A DNA stretch of 64,000 bases from an uncultured Bacteroides sp. (GTDB lineage Bacteria > Bacteroidota > Bacteroidia > Bacteroidales > Bacteroidaceae): contig CAJKDC010000003.1 in the NCBI GenBank assembly GCA_905198575.1, forward strand, positions 1 to 64,000. Direction: 5' to 3'. Made by a program: the position numbers and the translations under genes. Below, in pieces: positions 46,133 through 56,270 of this stretch. Position 1 is the first letter of the stretch. Each line of letters opens with the position of its first letter. The notes below the pieces were generated by a model. The model was not told the DNA's origin. It did no database searches and saw nothing but the letters and a program-made list of their open reading frames with translations.

Positions 46133-46483
46133 ATGTTTTTTACATTCTTAATTGTCGTTATCCTTACGGCAATAGCGCTTGTAGTAGCCGCTATGACCAT
46201 TTCCAAGCTGATCAGTCCGCGCTCCTACAATCCGCAGAAGGGTGAGCCTTATGAATGCGGTATTCCCACCCGTGGTAATTCATGGGTACAATTTAAAGCG
46301 GGATACTACCTCTTCGCCATCCTCTTCCTGATGTTCGACATCGAGACCGTGTTTCTGTTTCCGTGGGCAGTGACGGCCGGACGTGCCGGCGGATATGCCC
46401 TGGCATGTGTGTGTGTGTTTCTGGCAGTGCTGGTGCTGGGGCTGGCCTACGCCTGGAAGAAAGGAGCGCTGCTATGGAAGTAA
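46133..46483 (+). CDS. nuoA: NADH-quinone oxidoreductase subunit A
   Basis: A 116-residue membrane subunit of complex I with three predicted helices. The conserved loop [21 protein letters not shown] and the acidic helix [13 protein letters not shown] are diagnostic. It opens the ten-gene nuo operon. Base composition rises steeply within this gene, from the mixed sequence of the first half to GC-rich sequence from about 46.35 kb. The stop overlaps the nuoB start by ten bases. Confidence 0.96.
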   Translation: MFFTFLIVVILTAIALVVAAMTISKLISPRSYNPQKGEPYECGIPTRGNSWVQFKAGYYLFAILFLMFDIETVFLFPWAVTAGRAGGYALACVCVFLAVLVLGLAYAWKKGALLWK

Positions 46484-47055
46484 AACGGGTGGCCGGTGTG
46501 CGCTCCATGCGCTACGACGAATTTAAAGACAATGCCTCGCTGGAGGAAATGGCCGCACGCCTCAATGCCGACGGTGCAGGCGTGGTGCTGGCACGGGCCG
46601 ACGAGCTGATAAACTGCGCACGCAGCAACTCGCTGTGGAGCCTTACCTTCGGCACCAGCTGCTGTGCCATCGAGTTTATGGCGCTGGGCGCGGCACGCTA
46701 TGACATGGCCCGTTTCGGATTCGAGGTAACACGTAACTCGCCACGACAGGCAGACCTCATCATGGTGCTGGGAACCATTACGTACCGCATGGCGCCGGTG
46801 CTGCGACGTCTGTACGACCAGATGGCTGATCCCAAGTATGTGATAGCCGTGGGCGGATGTACCATCTCTGGCGGACCGTTCACTCGGTCGTATCATGTGG
46901 TGAAGGGCATCGACAGCATTCTGCCCGTCGACGTTTACATTCCGGGCTGTCCGCCACGACCGGAGGCTTTCTTCTACGGAATGATGCAGTTGCAACGTAA
47001 AATCAGAGTAGAACGCTTCTTCGGGGGTGTAAACAGAAAGGAGGTGCAGCCATGA
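46474..47055 (+). CDS. nuoB: NADH-quinone oxidoreductase subunit B
   Basis: A 193-residue peripheral-arm subunit that carries cluster N2 and passes electrons to quinone. All four N2 ligands are present: the tandem C63-C64 ([12 protein letters not shown]), C129 ([10 protein letters not shown]) and C159 ([10 protein letters not shown]). The start MEVKRVAG at 46474 is preferred. The frame continues 37 codons upstream through nuoA, but that part reads as an off-frame Cys/Arg-rich stretch. It overlaps nuoA by ten bases and nuoCD by four (ATGA). Confidence 0.96.
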   Translation: MEVKRVAGVRSMRYDEFKDNASLEEMAARLNADGAGVVLARADELINCARSNSLWSLTFGTSCCAIEFMALGAARYDMARFGFEVTRNSPRQADLIMVLGTITYRMAPVLRRLYDQMADPKYVIAVGGCTISGGPFTRSYHVVKGIDSILPVDVYIPGCPPRPEAFFYGMMQLQRKIRVERFFGGVNRKEVQP

Positions 47056-48674
47056 GTGGAGTGAATGTACGTCTGGCAGCACTGTTGCCTGATGCACCTG
47101 TAGGTGCCGGCACAGATGCACCTGTATCGGTTCCCGCCGACCGTCTGCCGGAAGTAGCGCAGGCGCTGCGCACGGATGCCGCCGAGCCGATGGACTATCT
47201 GCGTGATATCGTGGGCATGGACTGGGGCACGGAGCTGGGGGCGCTGTATTATCTGGAGTGTACACGCACAGGCAGCCGTGTGACACTGCGTGTGGCGGTA
47301 CCACGCCAAGAAGTTCCGGTGCTGCCGTCAGTATACGGCATCTGGCGCACGGCAGAATTGAAGGAGCGCGAGGTGATGGATTTCTTCGGCATCCGCTTCA
47401 CGGGACATCCGGACATGCGCCGCCTGTTCCTGCGCGAGGACTGGGTGGGCTACCCGCTGCGCAAGGATTATGATATGGACAGCAACCCGCTGCGTATGGA
47501 CAACGAGGTGAATGCCGACGATACCGTAGAGTATACATTACAGCCGGACGGACGGCTCACGGGCAGCCGCCGGCCTGTCTTCGGCAGCGAGGATTTTGTG
47601 GTGAACATCGGTCCGCAGCATCCGTCCACGCACGGAGTACTGCGTATGCGTACGTCGCTGGACGGCGAGTGCATCCGTCGTGTGGACCCTATCCTGGGAT
47701 ACATCCACCGCGGCATCGAGAAGCTGGCCGAGGGGCTGACGTATGTGCAGACGCTGCCCATGACGGACCGTCTGGACTACCTGAGCGCGCACCACAACCG
47801 CCATGCGCTGTGCCTCTGCATCGAGCAGGCGGCGGGCATCGAGGTGCCGCTGCGGGCGCAGTACATCCGTACCATCATGGACGAGCTGCAGCGCATCGAC
47901 TCGCATCTGCTGTTCTACTCGTGCCTGGTGATGGATATGGGGGGACTGACGCCGTTCTTCTACGGGTTCCGCGAGCGCGAGATGGTGCTCGACATCATGG
48001 AGGAAACGACGGGCGGACGGCTTATCCAGAATTACTACACCATCGGCGGGGTACGGCAGGACTTGCATCCGTCGTTCTGCACGAAGGTGAAGGAGTTTAT
48101 CAAGCATCTGCGCCGGGTGATCGGGGAATATCACAGTATTTTTACGGACAACGTGATTGCCCGCTCGCGTCTGGAGGGTGTGGGTGTGCTGAGCCGTGAG
48201 GATGCCATTGCGCTGGGTACCACGGGGGGCACGGGCCGTGCTTCGGGATGGGCCAACGATGTGCGCAAGCATCACCCATATACACTATACGACCAGGTGG
48301 ACTTCCGCGAGGTGGTACGCACGGAGGGCGACTCGATGGCACGCTATCTGGTGCGTATGGACGAGATAATGGAGTCGTGCCACATCATCGAACAGCTTAT
48401 CGACCGCATCCCCGAGGGGGATTTCCGCACGCGCATCAAGCCGGTGCTGCGGTTGCCGGAGGGTAACTTCTCGGCTTCGGTGGAATCGAGCCGCGGCGAG
48501 TTCGGGGTGATGCTGGAGAGTCACGGCGACCGTATGCCGTACCGCCTGCACTTCCGCTCTACGGGGCTGCCGCTGGTGCATGCCATGGACACGGTGTGCC
48601 GCGGGGCGAAACTGGCCGACCTGATTGCCATCGGGGGTACGCTGGATTTTGTCATCCCGGATATCGACCGATGA
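47052..48674 (+). CDS. nuoCD: Fused NADH-quinone oxidoreductase subunit C/D
   Basis: A 540-residue fusion. Residues about 30-150 are the 30-kDa NuoC domain ([20 protein letters not shown] and [16 protein letters not shown]). Residues about 175-540 are the 49-kDa NuoD domain, which shapes the quinone site ([16 protein letters not shown] near 182, [10 protein letters not shown] near 240, [10 protein letters not shown] near 280, and the C-terminal [13 protein letters not shown]). The fusion is also seen in E. coli. The D domain has normal length, while the C domain is compact. It couples to nuoB through ATGA. Confidence 0.95.
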   Translation: MSGVNVRLAALLPDAPVGAGTDAPVSVPADRLPEVAQALRTDAAEPMDYLRDIVGMDWGTELGALYYLECTRTGSRVTLRVAVPRQEVPVLPSVYGIWRTAELKEREVMDFFGIRFTGHPDMRRLFLREDWVGYPLRKDYDMDSNPLRMDNEVNADDTVEYTLQPDGRLTGSRRPVFGSEDFVVNIGPQHPSTHGVLRMRTSLDGECIRRVDPILGYIHRGIEKLAEGLTYVQTLPMTDRLDYLSAHHNRHALCLCIEQAAGIEVPLRAQYIRTIMDELQRIDSHLLFYSCLVMDMGGLTPFFYGFREREMVLDIMEETTGGRLIQNYYTIGGVRQDLHPSFCTKVKEFIKHLRRVIGEYHSIFTDNVIARSRLEGVGVLSREDAIALGTTGGTGRASGWANDVRKHHPYTLYDQVDFREVVRTEGDSMARYLVRMDEIMESCHIIEQLIDRIPEGDFRTRIKPVLRLPEGNFSASVESSRGEFGVMLESHGDRMPYRLHFRSTGLPLVHAMDTVCRGAKLADLIAIGGTLDFVIPDIDR

Positions 48675-48717
48675 GGATTTCCGGATTTTGTTGTATCTAA
48701 AATAAACTGGACTGAAT

Positions 48718-49809
48718 ATGATTGCAGACTATTATAATCTGGAGCCGCTGCTCATGGGTGTGCATGGGTGGCTGCTTTCTTTCCTGCCGCAGGGGCTGGC
48801 GCTCACGCTGGAGGGACTGGCCGTGGGGGTGTTCATCCTGCTGATGTATGCCGTGCTGGCCATCGTGCTTATCTATATGGAGCGTAAGGTGTGTGCGGCG
48901 TTTCAGTGCCGCATCGGGCCCAACCGCGTGGGCGGACGGGGCGGACTGCTGCAGGTGCCGGCGGATGTGGTGAAGATCCTGACGAAGGAGATTTTCACGC
49001 CCGACCGTGCCGACCGCTTTCTGTACGGGCTGGCGCCGTTTCTGGTGATTCTGGCTTCTATCCTTACTTTCTCGTGCCTGCCCTGGAACAAGGGGGGCGA
49101 GGTGCTGCACATGGATATCGGTATCTTCTTCGTGCTGGCGGCTTCGTCTATCGGGGTGCTGGGCATCCTGCTGGCGGGATGGAGCAGCAACAGCAAGTAC
49201 ACGCTCATCGGGGCGGTGCGAAGCGGGGCGATGATTATCAGCTACGAGCTGTCTATCGGACTGAGCGTGCTGGCCATGGTGGTGCTGTGCGGCACGATGG
49301 ATATCCAGCAGATTGTGCAGGGACAGGAGGTGTGCTGGAACATCGTGCGCGGGCATGTGCCGGCGCTGGCGGCGTTCATCGTGTATCTCATTGCGGGCAA
49401 TGCCGAGGCAAACCGTGCGCCTTTCGACCTGGCCGAGGCGGAACAGGAGCTCACGGCGGGGTATCACACGGAGTACTCGGGCATGCACTTCGGCTTTTTC
49501 TATCTGGCGGAGTACCTCAACCTGTTTATCACGGCGGGCATCGCCGCCACCCTCTTCCTGGGCGGATGGATGCCGCTGCACATTCCGGGGCTGGACGCGC
49601 TGAACGGCGTGACGGACCTCATCCCGGGCGTGGCGTGGTTCGTGGGCAAAACGTTTGCCATCGTCTTTGTGCTGATGTGGATTCGCTGGACGTTCCCGCG
49701 GTTGCGCATCGACCAGGTGCTCACGCTGGAGTGGAAGTATCTGATGCCGCTCTCGCTGCTTATCCTGCTGGTGATGACGGCCTGTGTTACGGCGGGATGG
49801 GTGATTTGA
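48718..49809 (+). CDS. nuoH: NADH-quinone oxidoreductase subunit H
   Basis: A 363-residue polytopic membrane subunit with about eight helices, linking the quinone site to the proton channels. Diagnostic segments are YMERKVCAAFQCRIGPNRVGGRG near residue 45 (read in parts), NAEANRAPFDLAEAEQELTAGYHTEYSGMHF near 225, and WIRWTFPRLRIDQVL near 320. The conserved acidic loops of the quinone channel are intact. It lies 43 bases after nuoCD and 40 before nuoI. Confidence 0.96.
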   Translation: MIADYYNLEPLLMGVHGWLLSFLPQGLALTLEGLAVGVFILLMYAVLAIVLIYMERKVCAAFQCRIGPNRVGGRGGLLQVPADVVKILTKEIFTPDRADRFLYGLAPFLVILASILTFSCLPWNKGGEVLHMDIGIFFVLAASSIGVLGILLAGWSSNSKYTLIGAVRSGAMIISYELSIGLSVLAMVVLCGTMDIQQIVQGQEVCWNIVRGHVPALAAFIVYLIAGNAEANRAPFDLAEAEQELTAGYHTEYSGMHFGFFYLAEYLNLFITAGIAATLFLGGWMPLHIPGLDALNGVTDLIPGVAWFVGKTFAIVFVLMWIRWTFPRLRIDQVLTLEWKYLMPLSLLILLVMTACVTAGWVI

Positions 49810-49849
49810 ACGGTTTGACACGGTTTTTTTATTTATTATTGAAGTTTTT

Positions 49850-50299
49850 ATGAGTTCACTGAAAACGTATCTGAAGGATTATGCGGCAGGCATCGGCAGC
49901 CTGCTGGCGGGCATGCGCACCTCGATGAAGGTGTTCTGCCGCAAGAAGGTGACGGAACAGTATCCGGAGAACCGGCACACTACGCTGCACGTGCCCGAAA
50001 GGCACCGCGCCCTGCTGGTGATGCCCGCTGATGAGGAGGGACGGAACGCGTGTGTGGCGTGCGGCCTGTGCGTGGCTGCGTGCCCTAACGGCAGCATCCG
50101 CATCGAATCGGAAACCGTGACCGACGGGGAAGGTCGCAAGCGCCGGGTGCTGCGCCGCTATGAGTACAACCTGGGCTCGTGCATGTTCTGCGCCCTGTGT
50201 GTGGATGCCTGTGCGCACGATGCCATCCGCTTTACGAACGACTTCGAGCAGGCGGTGTTCCGGCGCGACAGGCTGGTGCTGACGCTCAATAAAGTTTAA
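49850..50299 (+). CDS. nuoI: NADH-quinone oxidoreductase subunit I (2x[4Fe-4S])
   Basis: A 149-residue ferredoxin-like subunit carrying clusters N6a and N6b. Ligands C68, C71, C74, C78 (CVACGLCVAACP) and C111, C114, C117, C121 (CMFCALCVDACA) are complete. In the second motif the usual Pro after the last Cys is Ala122. With NuoB it forms the whole visible electron path, since NuoE, NuoF and NuoG are missing from the operon. This suggests that a reduced ferredoxin or other protein donates electrons directly to NuoI. Confidence 0.95.
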   Translation: MSSLKTYLKDYAAGIGSLLAGMRTSMKVFCRKKVTEQYPENRHTTLHVPERHRALLVMPADEEGRNACVACGLCVAACPNGSIRIESETVTDGEGRKRRVLRRYEYNLGSCMFCALCVDACAHDAIRFTNDFEQAVFRRDRLVLTLNKV

Positions 50300-50331
50300 C
50301 GTGCTGTTTTTTTACATAGATGTTAGGTGTT

Positions 50332-50847
50332 ATGAATATATCTCTACAAGAAATTGCTTTCTACACCGTGGCGGCGTGCATCATCGTCTGCTCGGTGCTG
50401 GCGGTCACCACGGGGCGCATCCTCAGGGCGGCCACCTATCTGCTGTTCGTGCTGCTGGGCACGGGGGCGCTCTACGGCATTCTGGGCTATACGTTCCTCA
50501 GCGCCGTGCAGCTCATGGTGTATGCGGGAGGTATCGTGGTGCTGTATGTGTTCTCCATCCTGCTCACACGGTCGGACCGCAACATGCGCTACCGCATCGC
50601 GCGGGGCAAGCTGGCTTCGGTACTGATTACGACGCTGGCGGCTGCGGCGCTGATGGTTTTCCTCACGGTGACCAACGGCTTTGCGCTGAACATGATTCCG
50701 CAGGGAGTGGAACTGCCGGTGGAGCGCATCGGCACGGCGCTTACCGCTACGGGGCACGGCGGCTTTGTGCTGCCTTTCGAGGTGACCAGCGTACTGCTGC
50801 TGGCGTGTATGATCGGGGCGGTTGTGATTGCCCGCAAGAGGGAGTGA
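50332..50847 (+). CDS. nuoJ: NADH-quinone oxidoreductase subunit J
   Basis: A 171-residue membrane subunit with about five helices. The conserved third helix reads LSAVQLMVYAGGIVVLYVFSI, with the acid-free YAGGI turn typical of NuoJ. The end LLACMIGAVVIARK is the usual last helix. The start MNISLQEI at 50332 is preferred, and MLGVMNIS four codons earlier is possible. It lies between nuoI and nuoK in the standard order. Confidence 0.93.
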   Translation: MNISLQEIAFYTVAACIIVCSVLAVTTGRILRAATYLLFVLLGTGALYGILGYTFLSAVQLMVYAGGIVVLYVFSILLTRSDRNMRYRIARGKLASVLITTLAAAALMVFLTVTNGFALNMIPQGVELPVERIGTALTATGHGGFVLPFEVTSVLLLACMIGAVVIARKRE

Positions 50848-50880
50848 CGTGTGTGTGTTTTTTTTAGCTGATTTACGATT

Positions 50881-51198
50881 ATGGAACTGGAAGTACATGT
50901 AATTCATTATCTGATTATCGGTATCGTGATGATGGCGTGCGGCATCTACGGCTTCTTCACACGGAAGAATCTGCTGGCGCTGCTCATCTCGGTGGAGCTG
51001 ATGCTCAATGCCGTGAATATCAACTTTGCGGTGTTCTGCCGCTATCTGTTCCCCGACGCGCTCGAGGGGCATTTCTTCAGCCTGTTCGGGATTGCCATCG
51101 CGGCGGCCGAAACGGCGGTGGCCATTGCCATCATTATCAATGTGTACCGCAACATCGGTCACGTGCAGACGGACGATATTACCGGCCTCAAGGGGTAA
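50881..51198 (+). CDS. nuoK: NADH-quinone oxidoreductase subunit K
   Basis: A 105-residue three-helix subunit related to MrpC. The membrane acids used in proton transfer are present in LISVELMLNAVNINF (Glu near residue 38) and AAAETAVAIAII (Glu near 79). The KNLLALLISVELML stretch is diagnostic. It follows nuoJ after 33 bases and precedes nuoL by 46. Confidence 0.96.
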   Translation: MELEVHVIHYLIIGIVMMACGIYGFFTRKNLLALLISVELMLNAVNINFAVFCRYLFPDALEGHFFSLFGIAIAAAETAVAIAIIINVYRNIGHVQTDDITGLKG

Positions 51199-51244
51199 GG
51201 GTGTCCGGAGTTTGTAACTGTTCAAAAACTGTTTTTTGGGATTT

Positions 51245-53134
51245 ATGGATTTTACTTTGTTTATATTGGCTTGTCCGGCGGTGGGATTCCTGCTGCCGGC
51301 GCTGGCGGGCATGCGCATGAGTCACCGCGCTGCGGGACTCACCGGGACGCTGCTCATGGCCGTCACTACGGTGCTGAGCGGGGCAACGGCGTGGCGTTTC
51401 TTCACGGCGGCCCGCAATGCCGACGGGGTGCTGCCTGCGCAGATTCCGTTTAATGTGGAGTGGCTGCCGCTGGGAGGCAGTCTGCACATCGACATGGGGA
51501 TGCTGCTGGACCCTATCAGCGTGATGATGCTGGTGGTGGTGAGCGGGGTGTCGCTCATGGTGCATATCTACTCGCTGGGGTATATGAAGGGTGAACGGGG
51601 CTTTCAGCGTTACTACGCGTTTCTGTCGCTCTTTACGTTTTCGATGCTGGGACTGGTGGTGGCTGCCAACGTGTTCCAGATGTATGTGTTCTGGGAGCTG
51701 GTGGGGGTATCGTCGTACTTGCTCATCGGGTTCTATTATACGCGTCCCGAGGCCATCGCGGCTTCGAAGAAGGCGTTCATCGTGACGCGCTTTGCCGATC
51801 TGGGTTTCCTTATCGGCATCCTGATTTACGGGTATTACGTGGGGACGTTCTCGTTCTCGCCTTCGCAGGAGGGGCTGATGCGCGGGGGAATGATGCTGCC
51901 CCGGGCACTGGGACTGATGTTTATCGGCGGTGCGGGCAAGAGTGCCATGTTCCCGCTGCACATCTGGCTGCCCGATGCCATGGAGGGCCCTACTCCGGTA
52001 TCGGCGCTTATCCATGCGGCTACCATGGTGGTGGCAGGGGTGTATCAGGTGGCGCGCCTGTTTCCGCTCTACATCGGCTATGCGCCGCAGGTGCTGCACA
52101 TGGTGGCGGTGGCAGGCGTGGTTACGGCATTCTACGCGGCTACGGTGGCTTGCGTACAGTCGGACATCAAGCGTGTGCTGGCTTTCTCTACCATCTCGCA
52201 GATTGGCTTCATGATGGTGGCGCTGGGCGTGTGTACGTCGGTGCTTCCGCATGAGGGCGGACTGGGGTACATGGCTTCCATGTTTCATCTGTTTACGCAT
52301 GCGCTGTTCAAGGCGCTGCTCTTCCTGGGGGCGGGTTCTATCATCCATGCGGTGCACAGCAACGAGATGAGCACCATGGGCGGCCTGCGCCGGTATATGC
52401 CGGTTACGCACATCACCTTCCTTGTGGCGTGTCTGGCCATTGCGGGTATTCCCGGATTCTCGGGTTTCTTCTCGAAGGACGAGATTCTGGCGGCCTGCTT
52501 CGCCTACAGTCCGGTAATCGGCTGGATCATGACGTTCATTGCCGGGATGACGGCTTTCTATATGTTCCGCCTGTACTACGGCATCTTCTGGGGACGCGAG
52601 AACAAGGCGCTGCACGAAGCGCACCGTCCGCACGAGAGTCCGCTGGTGATGACCGCGCCGCTGATGATACTGGCCGTGCTGACGCTGGCAGTGGGATGGA
52701 TGCCTTTCGGACACTTCATCTCGTCCAACGGCGAGGCGTACGATATTCATATTGACGCTACGGTGGCTTCGGTCAGCGTGATTGTGGCACTGATTGCCAT
52801 CGCGCTGGCAACGTGGATGTATGCCCGTCCGCAGCAGCCGGTGGCCGACGCGCTGGCACGCCGCTTCCCGGCACTGCACCGGGCAGCCTACCGCCGCTTC
52901 TACATGGACGAGGCATGGCTTTTCGTGACGCGCCGCATCATCTTCCGCTGCGTGTCGGCACCGCTGGCATGGTGGGACCGCCGCGTCATCGACCAGTTTA
53001 TGAATTTCATGGCCTGGAGTGCCAATGCCTGTGCCGAGGAGCTGCAGCCCGTGCAGAGCGGAAAGGTGCAGAGTTACACGCTGTGGTTCCTGGGGGGCAT
53101 CGTGGTGCTCACGCTGGTGCTGCTGGCTTGCTGA
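51245..53134 (+). CDS. nuoL: NADH-quinone oxidoreductase subunit L
   Basis: A 629-residue antiporter-like subunit with about 14-16 helices and the lateral C-terminal helix. Diagnostic parts are LDPISVMMLVVVSGVSLMVHIYS near residue 82, FWELVGVSSYLLIGF near 150, the proton-channel region SAMFPLHIWLPDAMEGPTPVSALIHAATMV near 235-265 (read in parts), SDIKRVLAFSTISQIGFMM near 310 and HALFKALLFLGAGS near 355. The ATG at 51245 is used; a TTG nine bases earlier is in frame but unneeded. Confidence 0.96.
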   Translation: MDFTLFILACPAVGFLLPALAGMRMSHRAAGLTGTLLMAVTTVLSGATAWRFFTAARNADGVLPAQIPFNVEWLPLGGSLHIDMGMLLDPISVMMLVVVSGVSLMVHIYSLGYMKGERGFQRYYAFLSLFTFSMLGLVVAANVFQMYVFWELVGVSSYLLIGFYYTRPEAIAASKKAFIVTRFADLGFLIGILIYGYYVGTFSFSPSQEGLMRGGMMLPRALGLMFIGGAGKSAMFPLHIWLPDAMEGPTPVSALIHAATMVVAGVYQVARLFPLYIGYAPQVLHMVAVAGVVTAFYAATVACVQSDIKRVLAFSTISQIGFMMVALGVCTSVLPHEGGLGYMASMFHLFTHALFKALLFLGAGSIIHAVHSNEMSTMGGLRRYMPVTHITFLVACLAIAGIPGFSGFFSKDEILAACFAYSPVIGWIMTFIAGMTAFYMFRLYYGIFWGRENKALHEAHRPHESPLVMTAPLMILAVLTLAVGWMPFGHFISSNGEAYDIHIDATVASVSVIVALIAIALATWMYARPQQPVADALARRFPALHRAAYRRFYMDEAWLFVTRRIIFRCVSAPLAWWDRRVIDQFMNFMAWSANACAEELQPVQSGKVQSYTLWFLGGIVVLTLVLLAC

Positions 53135-53182
53135 TGATAACTGATTCATATAGTAAAAACTTAGATTTAAAAAACTCAAAAA

Positions 53183-54673
53183 ATGAATATACTGAGTCTT
53201 TTCGTACTGATTCCCCTGCTCATGCTGGCAGGCCTGTGGCTGGCACGCACCCTGAACCAGGTGCGGGGGGTAATGGTAACGGGGGCATCGCTGCTGCTGG
53301 CGGCGGCTGTGTGGCTCACGGTGGCCTACATCGGCCAGCGCAATGCGGGAGCGGCACGGGAGATGCTTTTTACGGACAGCATCACGTGGTATGCGCCGCT
53401 GCACATCTGCTACTCGGTGGGGGTGGACGGCATCTCGGTGGCCATGCTGCTGCTTAGTGCCATTATCGTGTTTACGGGCACGTTCGCCTCGTGGCGGCTC
53501 CAGCCGCTCACCAAGGAGTATTTCCTGTGGTTCACGCTGCTCAGCACGGGGGTGTTCGGGTTCTTTATCTCGACCGACCTCTTCACGATGTTTATGTTTT
53601 ACGAGGTGGCGCTCATCCCGATGTATCTGCTCATCGGCGTGTGGGGCAGCGGACGCAAGGAGTATGCGGCCATGAAGCTTACCCTGATGCTGATGGGGGC
53701 TTCGGCTTTCCTGCTGATCGGCATTCTGGGCATCTACTACGGTGCGGGCGGCGACACGATGAATATCCTCGAGCTGGTGAAACGGGACATCCCGTACGAC
53801 ATGCAGCGCCTGTTCTTCCCGCTGGTATTCCTGGGATTCGGAGTACTGGGTGCACTCTTCCCCTTCCACACATGGAGCCCCGACGGTCATGCTTCGGCGC
53901 CTACGGCTGTATCTATGCTGCATGCCGGCGTACTGATGAAGCTGGGCGGCTACGGCTGTTTCCGCGTGGCCATGTATCTGATGCCTGAAGGGGCGGCCGA
54001 ATGGGGCAACTTCTTCCTGGTGCTGACAACCATTTCGGTGGTATACGGCGCGTTCAGTGCCGTGGTACAGACCGACCTGAAATACATCAACGCCTACTCG
54101 TCGGTGAGCCACTGCGGTCTGGTGCTTTTCGCCCTGCTGATGATGACGCGTACCAGCTGCACGGGTGCCATCCTGCAGATGCTGAGCCACGGACTGATGA
54201 CGGCACTGTTCTTTGCCCTCATCGGTATGATTTACGGACGGACGCATACGCGTGACATCCGCCAGCTCAGGGGACTGATGCGCATCATGCCGTTCCTGTC
54301 GGTGGGCTACGTTATCGCCGGTCTGGCCAATCTGGGACTTCCGGGGCTGAGCGGCTTCGTGGCCGAGATGACGGTCTTCGTAGGTTCGTTCGAACATCCT
54401 GATACGTTCCACCGCACCTGTACGCTCATCGCTACGATGAGTATCGTCATCACGGCGGTGTACATCCTGCGTGTGGTAGGCCGCATCCTGTACGGCACGT
54501 GCACCAACGAGGCGCACCTCAAACTGACGGATGCTACGTGGGACGAACGCTTTGCGGTAATCTGCCTGATTGCGGCAGTGGCCGGACTGGGTATCGCTCC
54601 GCTGTGGATGAGCAACCTTATCAGCGAGAGTGTGGCGCCGGTCATCGCACAGCTGCTGGGCCATGCGCTGTAA
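53183..54673 (+). CDS. nuoM: NADH-quinone oxidoreductase subunit M
   Basis: A 496-residue antiporter-like subunit with about 14 helices. Conserved segments are GVDGISVAMLLLSAII near residue 85, FMFYEVALIPMYLLIGVWG near 138 with the key Glu, LFPFHTWSPDGHASAPTAVSMLHAGVLMKLGGYG near 230-262 with the channel Lys, QTDLKYINAYSSVSHCGLV near 295, and HGLMTALFFALIGMIY near 335. It is one of three proton-pumping subunits, flanked by nuoL and nuoN in canonical order. Confidence 0.96.
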   Translation: MNILSLFVLIPLLMLAGLWLARTLNQVRGVMVTGASLLLAAAVWLTVAYIGQRNAGAAREMLFTDSITWYAPLHICYSVGVDGISVAMLLLSAIIVFTGTFASWRLQPLTKEYFLWFTLLSTGVFGFFISTDLFTMFMFYEVALIPMYLLIGVWGSGRKEYAAMKLTLMLMGASAFLLIGILGIYYGAGGDTMNILELVKRDIPYDMQRLFFPLVFLGFGVLGALFPFHTWSPDGHASAPTAVSMLHAGVLMKLGGYGCFRVAMYLMPEGAAEWGNFFLVLTTISVVYGAFSAVVQTDLKYINAYSSVSHCGLVLFALLMMTRTSCTGAILQMLSHGLMTALFFALIGMIYGRTHTRDIRQLRGLMRIMPFLSVGYVIAGLANLGLPGLSGFVAEMTVFVGSFEHPDTFHRTCTLIATMSIVITAVYILRVVGRILYGTCTNEAHLKLTDATWDERFAVICLIAAVAGLGIAPLWMSNLISESVAPVIAQLLGHAL

Positions 54674-54709
54674 TTTAGCTTTTTGTAAACTGTTTAATCG
54701 TACTGGAAT

Positions 54710-56113
54710 ATGGATATACTTCTTTCGCTACAAGCGGAAATCAGTCTGGTGGCCGTGCTGGTTATCGTCCTGCTGGCCGACCTGATAGGAAAAGAGCCCA
54801 ACCACAAGAGGCTGCAGAAGACGGTGTACGTGCTGCTGGCACTGCACATCGCACTGAACCTGCGTCCGTTCGAGGCGACAGCCTTCGGGGGCATGTATCA
54901 CACTACGCCCATGGCCTGCACGGTGAAATCGCTGCTCACGCTGGGTACGCTGCTGGTGTTCATGCAGGCGTCGCAGTGGCTGGAGCGCGAAGATACGCGG
55001 CACAAGGCGGGCGAGTTCTACGTACTTACGCTCAGTACGCTGCTGGGTATGTATTTCATGGTGAGCGCGGGCAGCTTCCTGCTGTTCTACGTGGGCCTGG
55101 AGCTGGCCAGCATCCCTATGGCGTGCCTCATTGCGTTCGACAAGTACCGCCACCACAGTGCCGAGGCGGGCGCCAAGTTCATCCTGAACTCGATGTTCTC
55201 GTCGGCGCTGATGCTGTACGGCCTGTCGTTCATCTACGGCACGTGCGGAACGGCCTACTTCGCCGAGCTGACTCCGGCCCTCACGGGCACACCGCTGCAG
55301 GTGATGGCACTGGTGCTGTTCTTTGCGGGACTGGGCTTCAAGCTGAGTCTGGTGCCTTTCCACATGTGGACACCCGATACGTATCAGGGTGCGCCGGCTG
55401 CCGTGAGCGGTTATCTGTCGGTCATCTCGAAGGGAGCGGCGGCGTTTGCGCTGATCAGCATCCTGCACCACGTGTTTGCGCCGATGCTGCAGTCGTGGGA
55501 CCTGCTGGTGAGCATCGTACTGGTGGCGAGCATCACCGTGGCCAATCTGTTTGCCATCCTGCAGCACGACCTGAAACGCTTCATGGCCTACAGTAGTATC
55601 TCGCAGGCGGGCTACATCATGCTGGCCGTGCTGGGCGAGACGGGACAGGGCACGACATCGCTGGTGTACTACATCGCCGTGTATCTGATGGCCAACCTGG
55701 CCGTGTTCGGTGTCATCGGTCTGCTGGAGCAGCAGACGGGCGCAGCGGTGGAACGCAGCACATGCAACGCCCTTTATACCACCAATCCGCGACTGGCCTT
55801 CGTGATGACCATCGCGCTGTTCTCGCTGGCAGGTATTCCGCCGTTTGCGGGATTCTTCAGCAAGTTCTTCGTGTTTGCGGCAGCCTTCCACACGGGGCAC
55901 TGGGCCGTGGTATTCCTGGCGCTGGTCAACACCATCATCTCGCTCTACTACTACCTGCTGGTGGTAAAGGCCATGTACATCATGCCGAGCGACGCGCCGG
56001 TGGCCGCTTTCCGCAGTCCGCTGCCCGCACGGGTATGCCTGCTGGTATGCCTGCTTAGCATCATGCTCATGGGCGTGTGCAGCAGCGTGTACCAATATAT
56101 TGCCGCTGTGTAA
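54710..56113 (+). CDS. nuoN: NADH-quinone oxidoreductase subunit N
   Basis: A 467-residue antiporter-like subunit and the last gene of the operon. Diagnostic parts are [18 protein letters not shown] near residue 125 with the key Glu, [26 protein letters not shown] near 155-180, [37 protein letters not shown] near 214-248, [20 protein letters not shown] near 285, and [17 protein letters not shown] near 370. No NuoE, NuoF or NuoG gene follows; 157 bases separate it from manA, which has its own -7 box. Confidence 0.96.
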   Translation: MDILLSLQAEISLVAVLVIVLLADLIGKEPNHKRLQKTVYVLLALHIALNLRPFEATAFGGMYHTTPMACTVKSLLTLGTLLVFMQASQWLEREDTRHKAGEFYVLTLSTLLGMYFMVSAGSFLLFYVGLELASIPMACLIAFDKYRHHSAEAGAKFILNSMFSSALMLYGLSFIYGTCGTAYFAELTPALTGTPLQVMALVLFFAGLGFKLSLVPFHMWTPDTYQGAPAAVSGYLSVISKGAAAFALISILHHVFAPMLQSWDLLVSIVLVASITVANLFAILQHDLKRFMAYSSISQAGYIMLAVLGETGQGTTSLVYYIAVYLMANLAVFGVIGLLEQQTGAAVERSTCNALYTTNPRLAFVMTIALFSLAGIPPFAGFFSKFFVFAAAFHTGHWAVVFLALVNTIISLYYYLLVVKAMYIMPSDAPVAAFRSPLPARVCLLVCLLSIMLMGVCSSVYQYIAAV

Positions 56114-56230
56114 GTAATATATATCAGACTTTTTATTTTTTCATCTATGCAAGTGTCCTTCCTGCTCCTTCCGGAGTACGGGAGGGCACTTTTTTTATCC
56201 TGCGGCACGGCGCGAATCCAAAAAATATCG

Positions 56231-56238
56231 TATTTTTG
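56231..56238 (+). promoter_or_regulatory. -7 box for manA
   Basis: TATTTTTG, a full TAnnTTTG match followed by CC, lies 32 bases before the ATG at 56271. It marks manA as a transcription unit separate from nuo. Confidence 0.55.
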
Positions 56239-56270
56239 CCTGTAGTTACAATCTTATAAACGAAAAGCTT

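Noticed and set aside
46363..46473. Longer NuoB N-terminus starting inside nuoA
   Set aside because: The added 37 residues are an off-frame Cys/Arg/Gly-rich reading of nuoA; the conserved protein begins at 46474.
48697..49821. 374-codon minus-strand frame over nuoH
   Set aside because: Antisense shadow of a conserved complex I gene with compositionally odd product.
51188..54664. 1158-codon open frame on the minus strand across nuoL and nuoM
   Set aside because: It is antisense to two clearly conserved membrane proteins. Its product is full of His, Arg and Gln, as expected from reading GC-rich hydrophobic codons backwards, and it has no domain.
54728..56095. 455-codon minus-strand frame over nuoN
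   Set aside because: Same artefact: antisense to a conserved gene in high-GC sequence, low-complexity His/Arg/Gln product.
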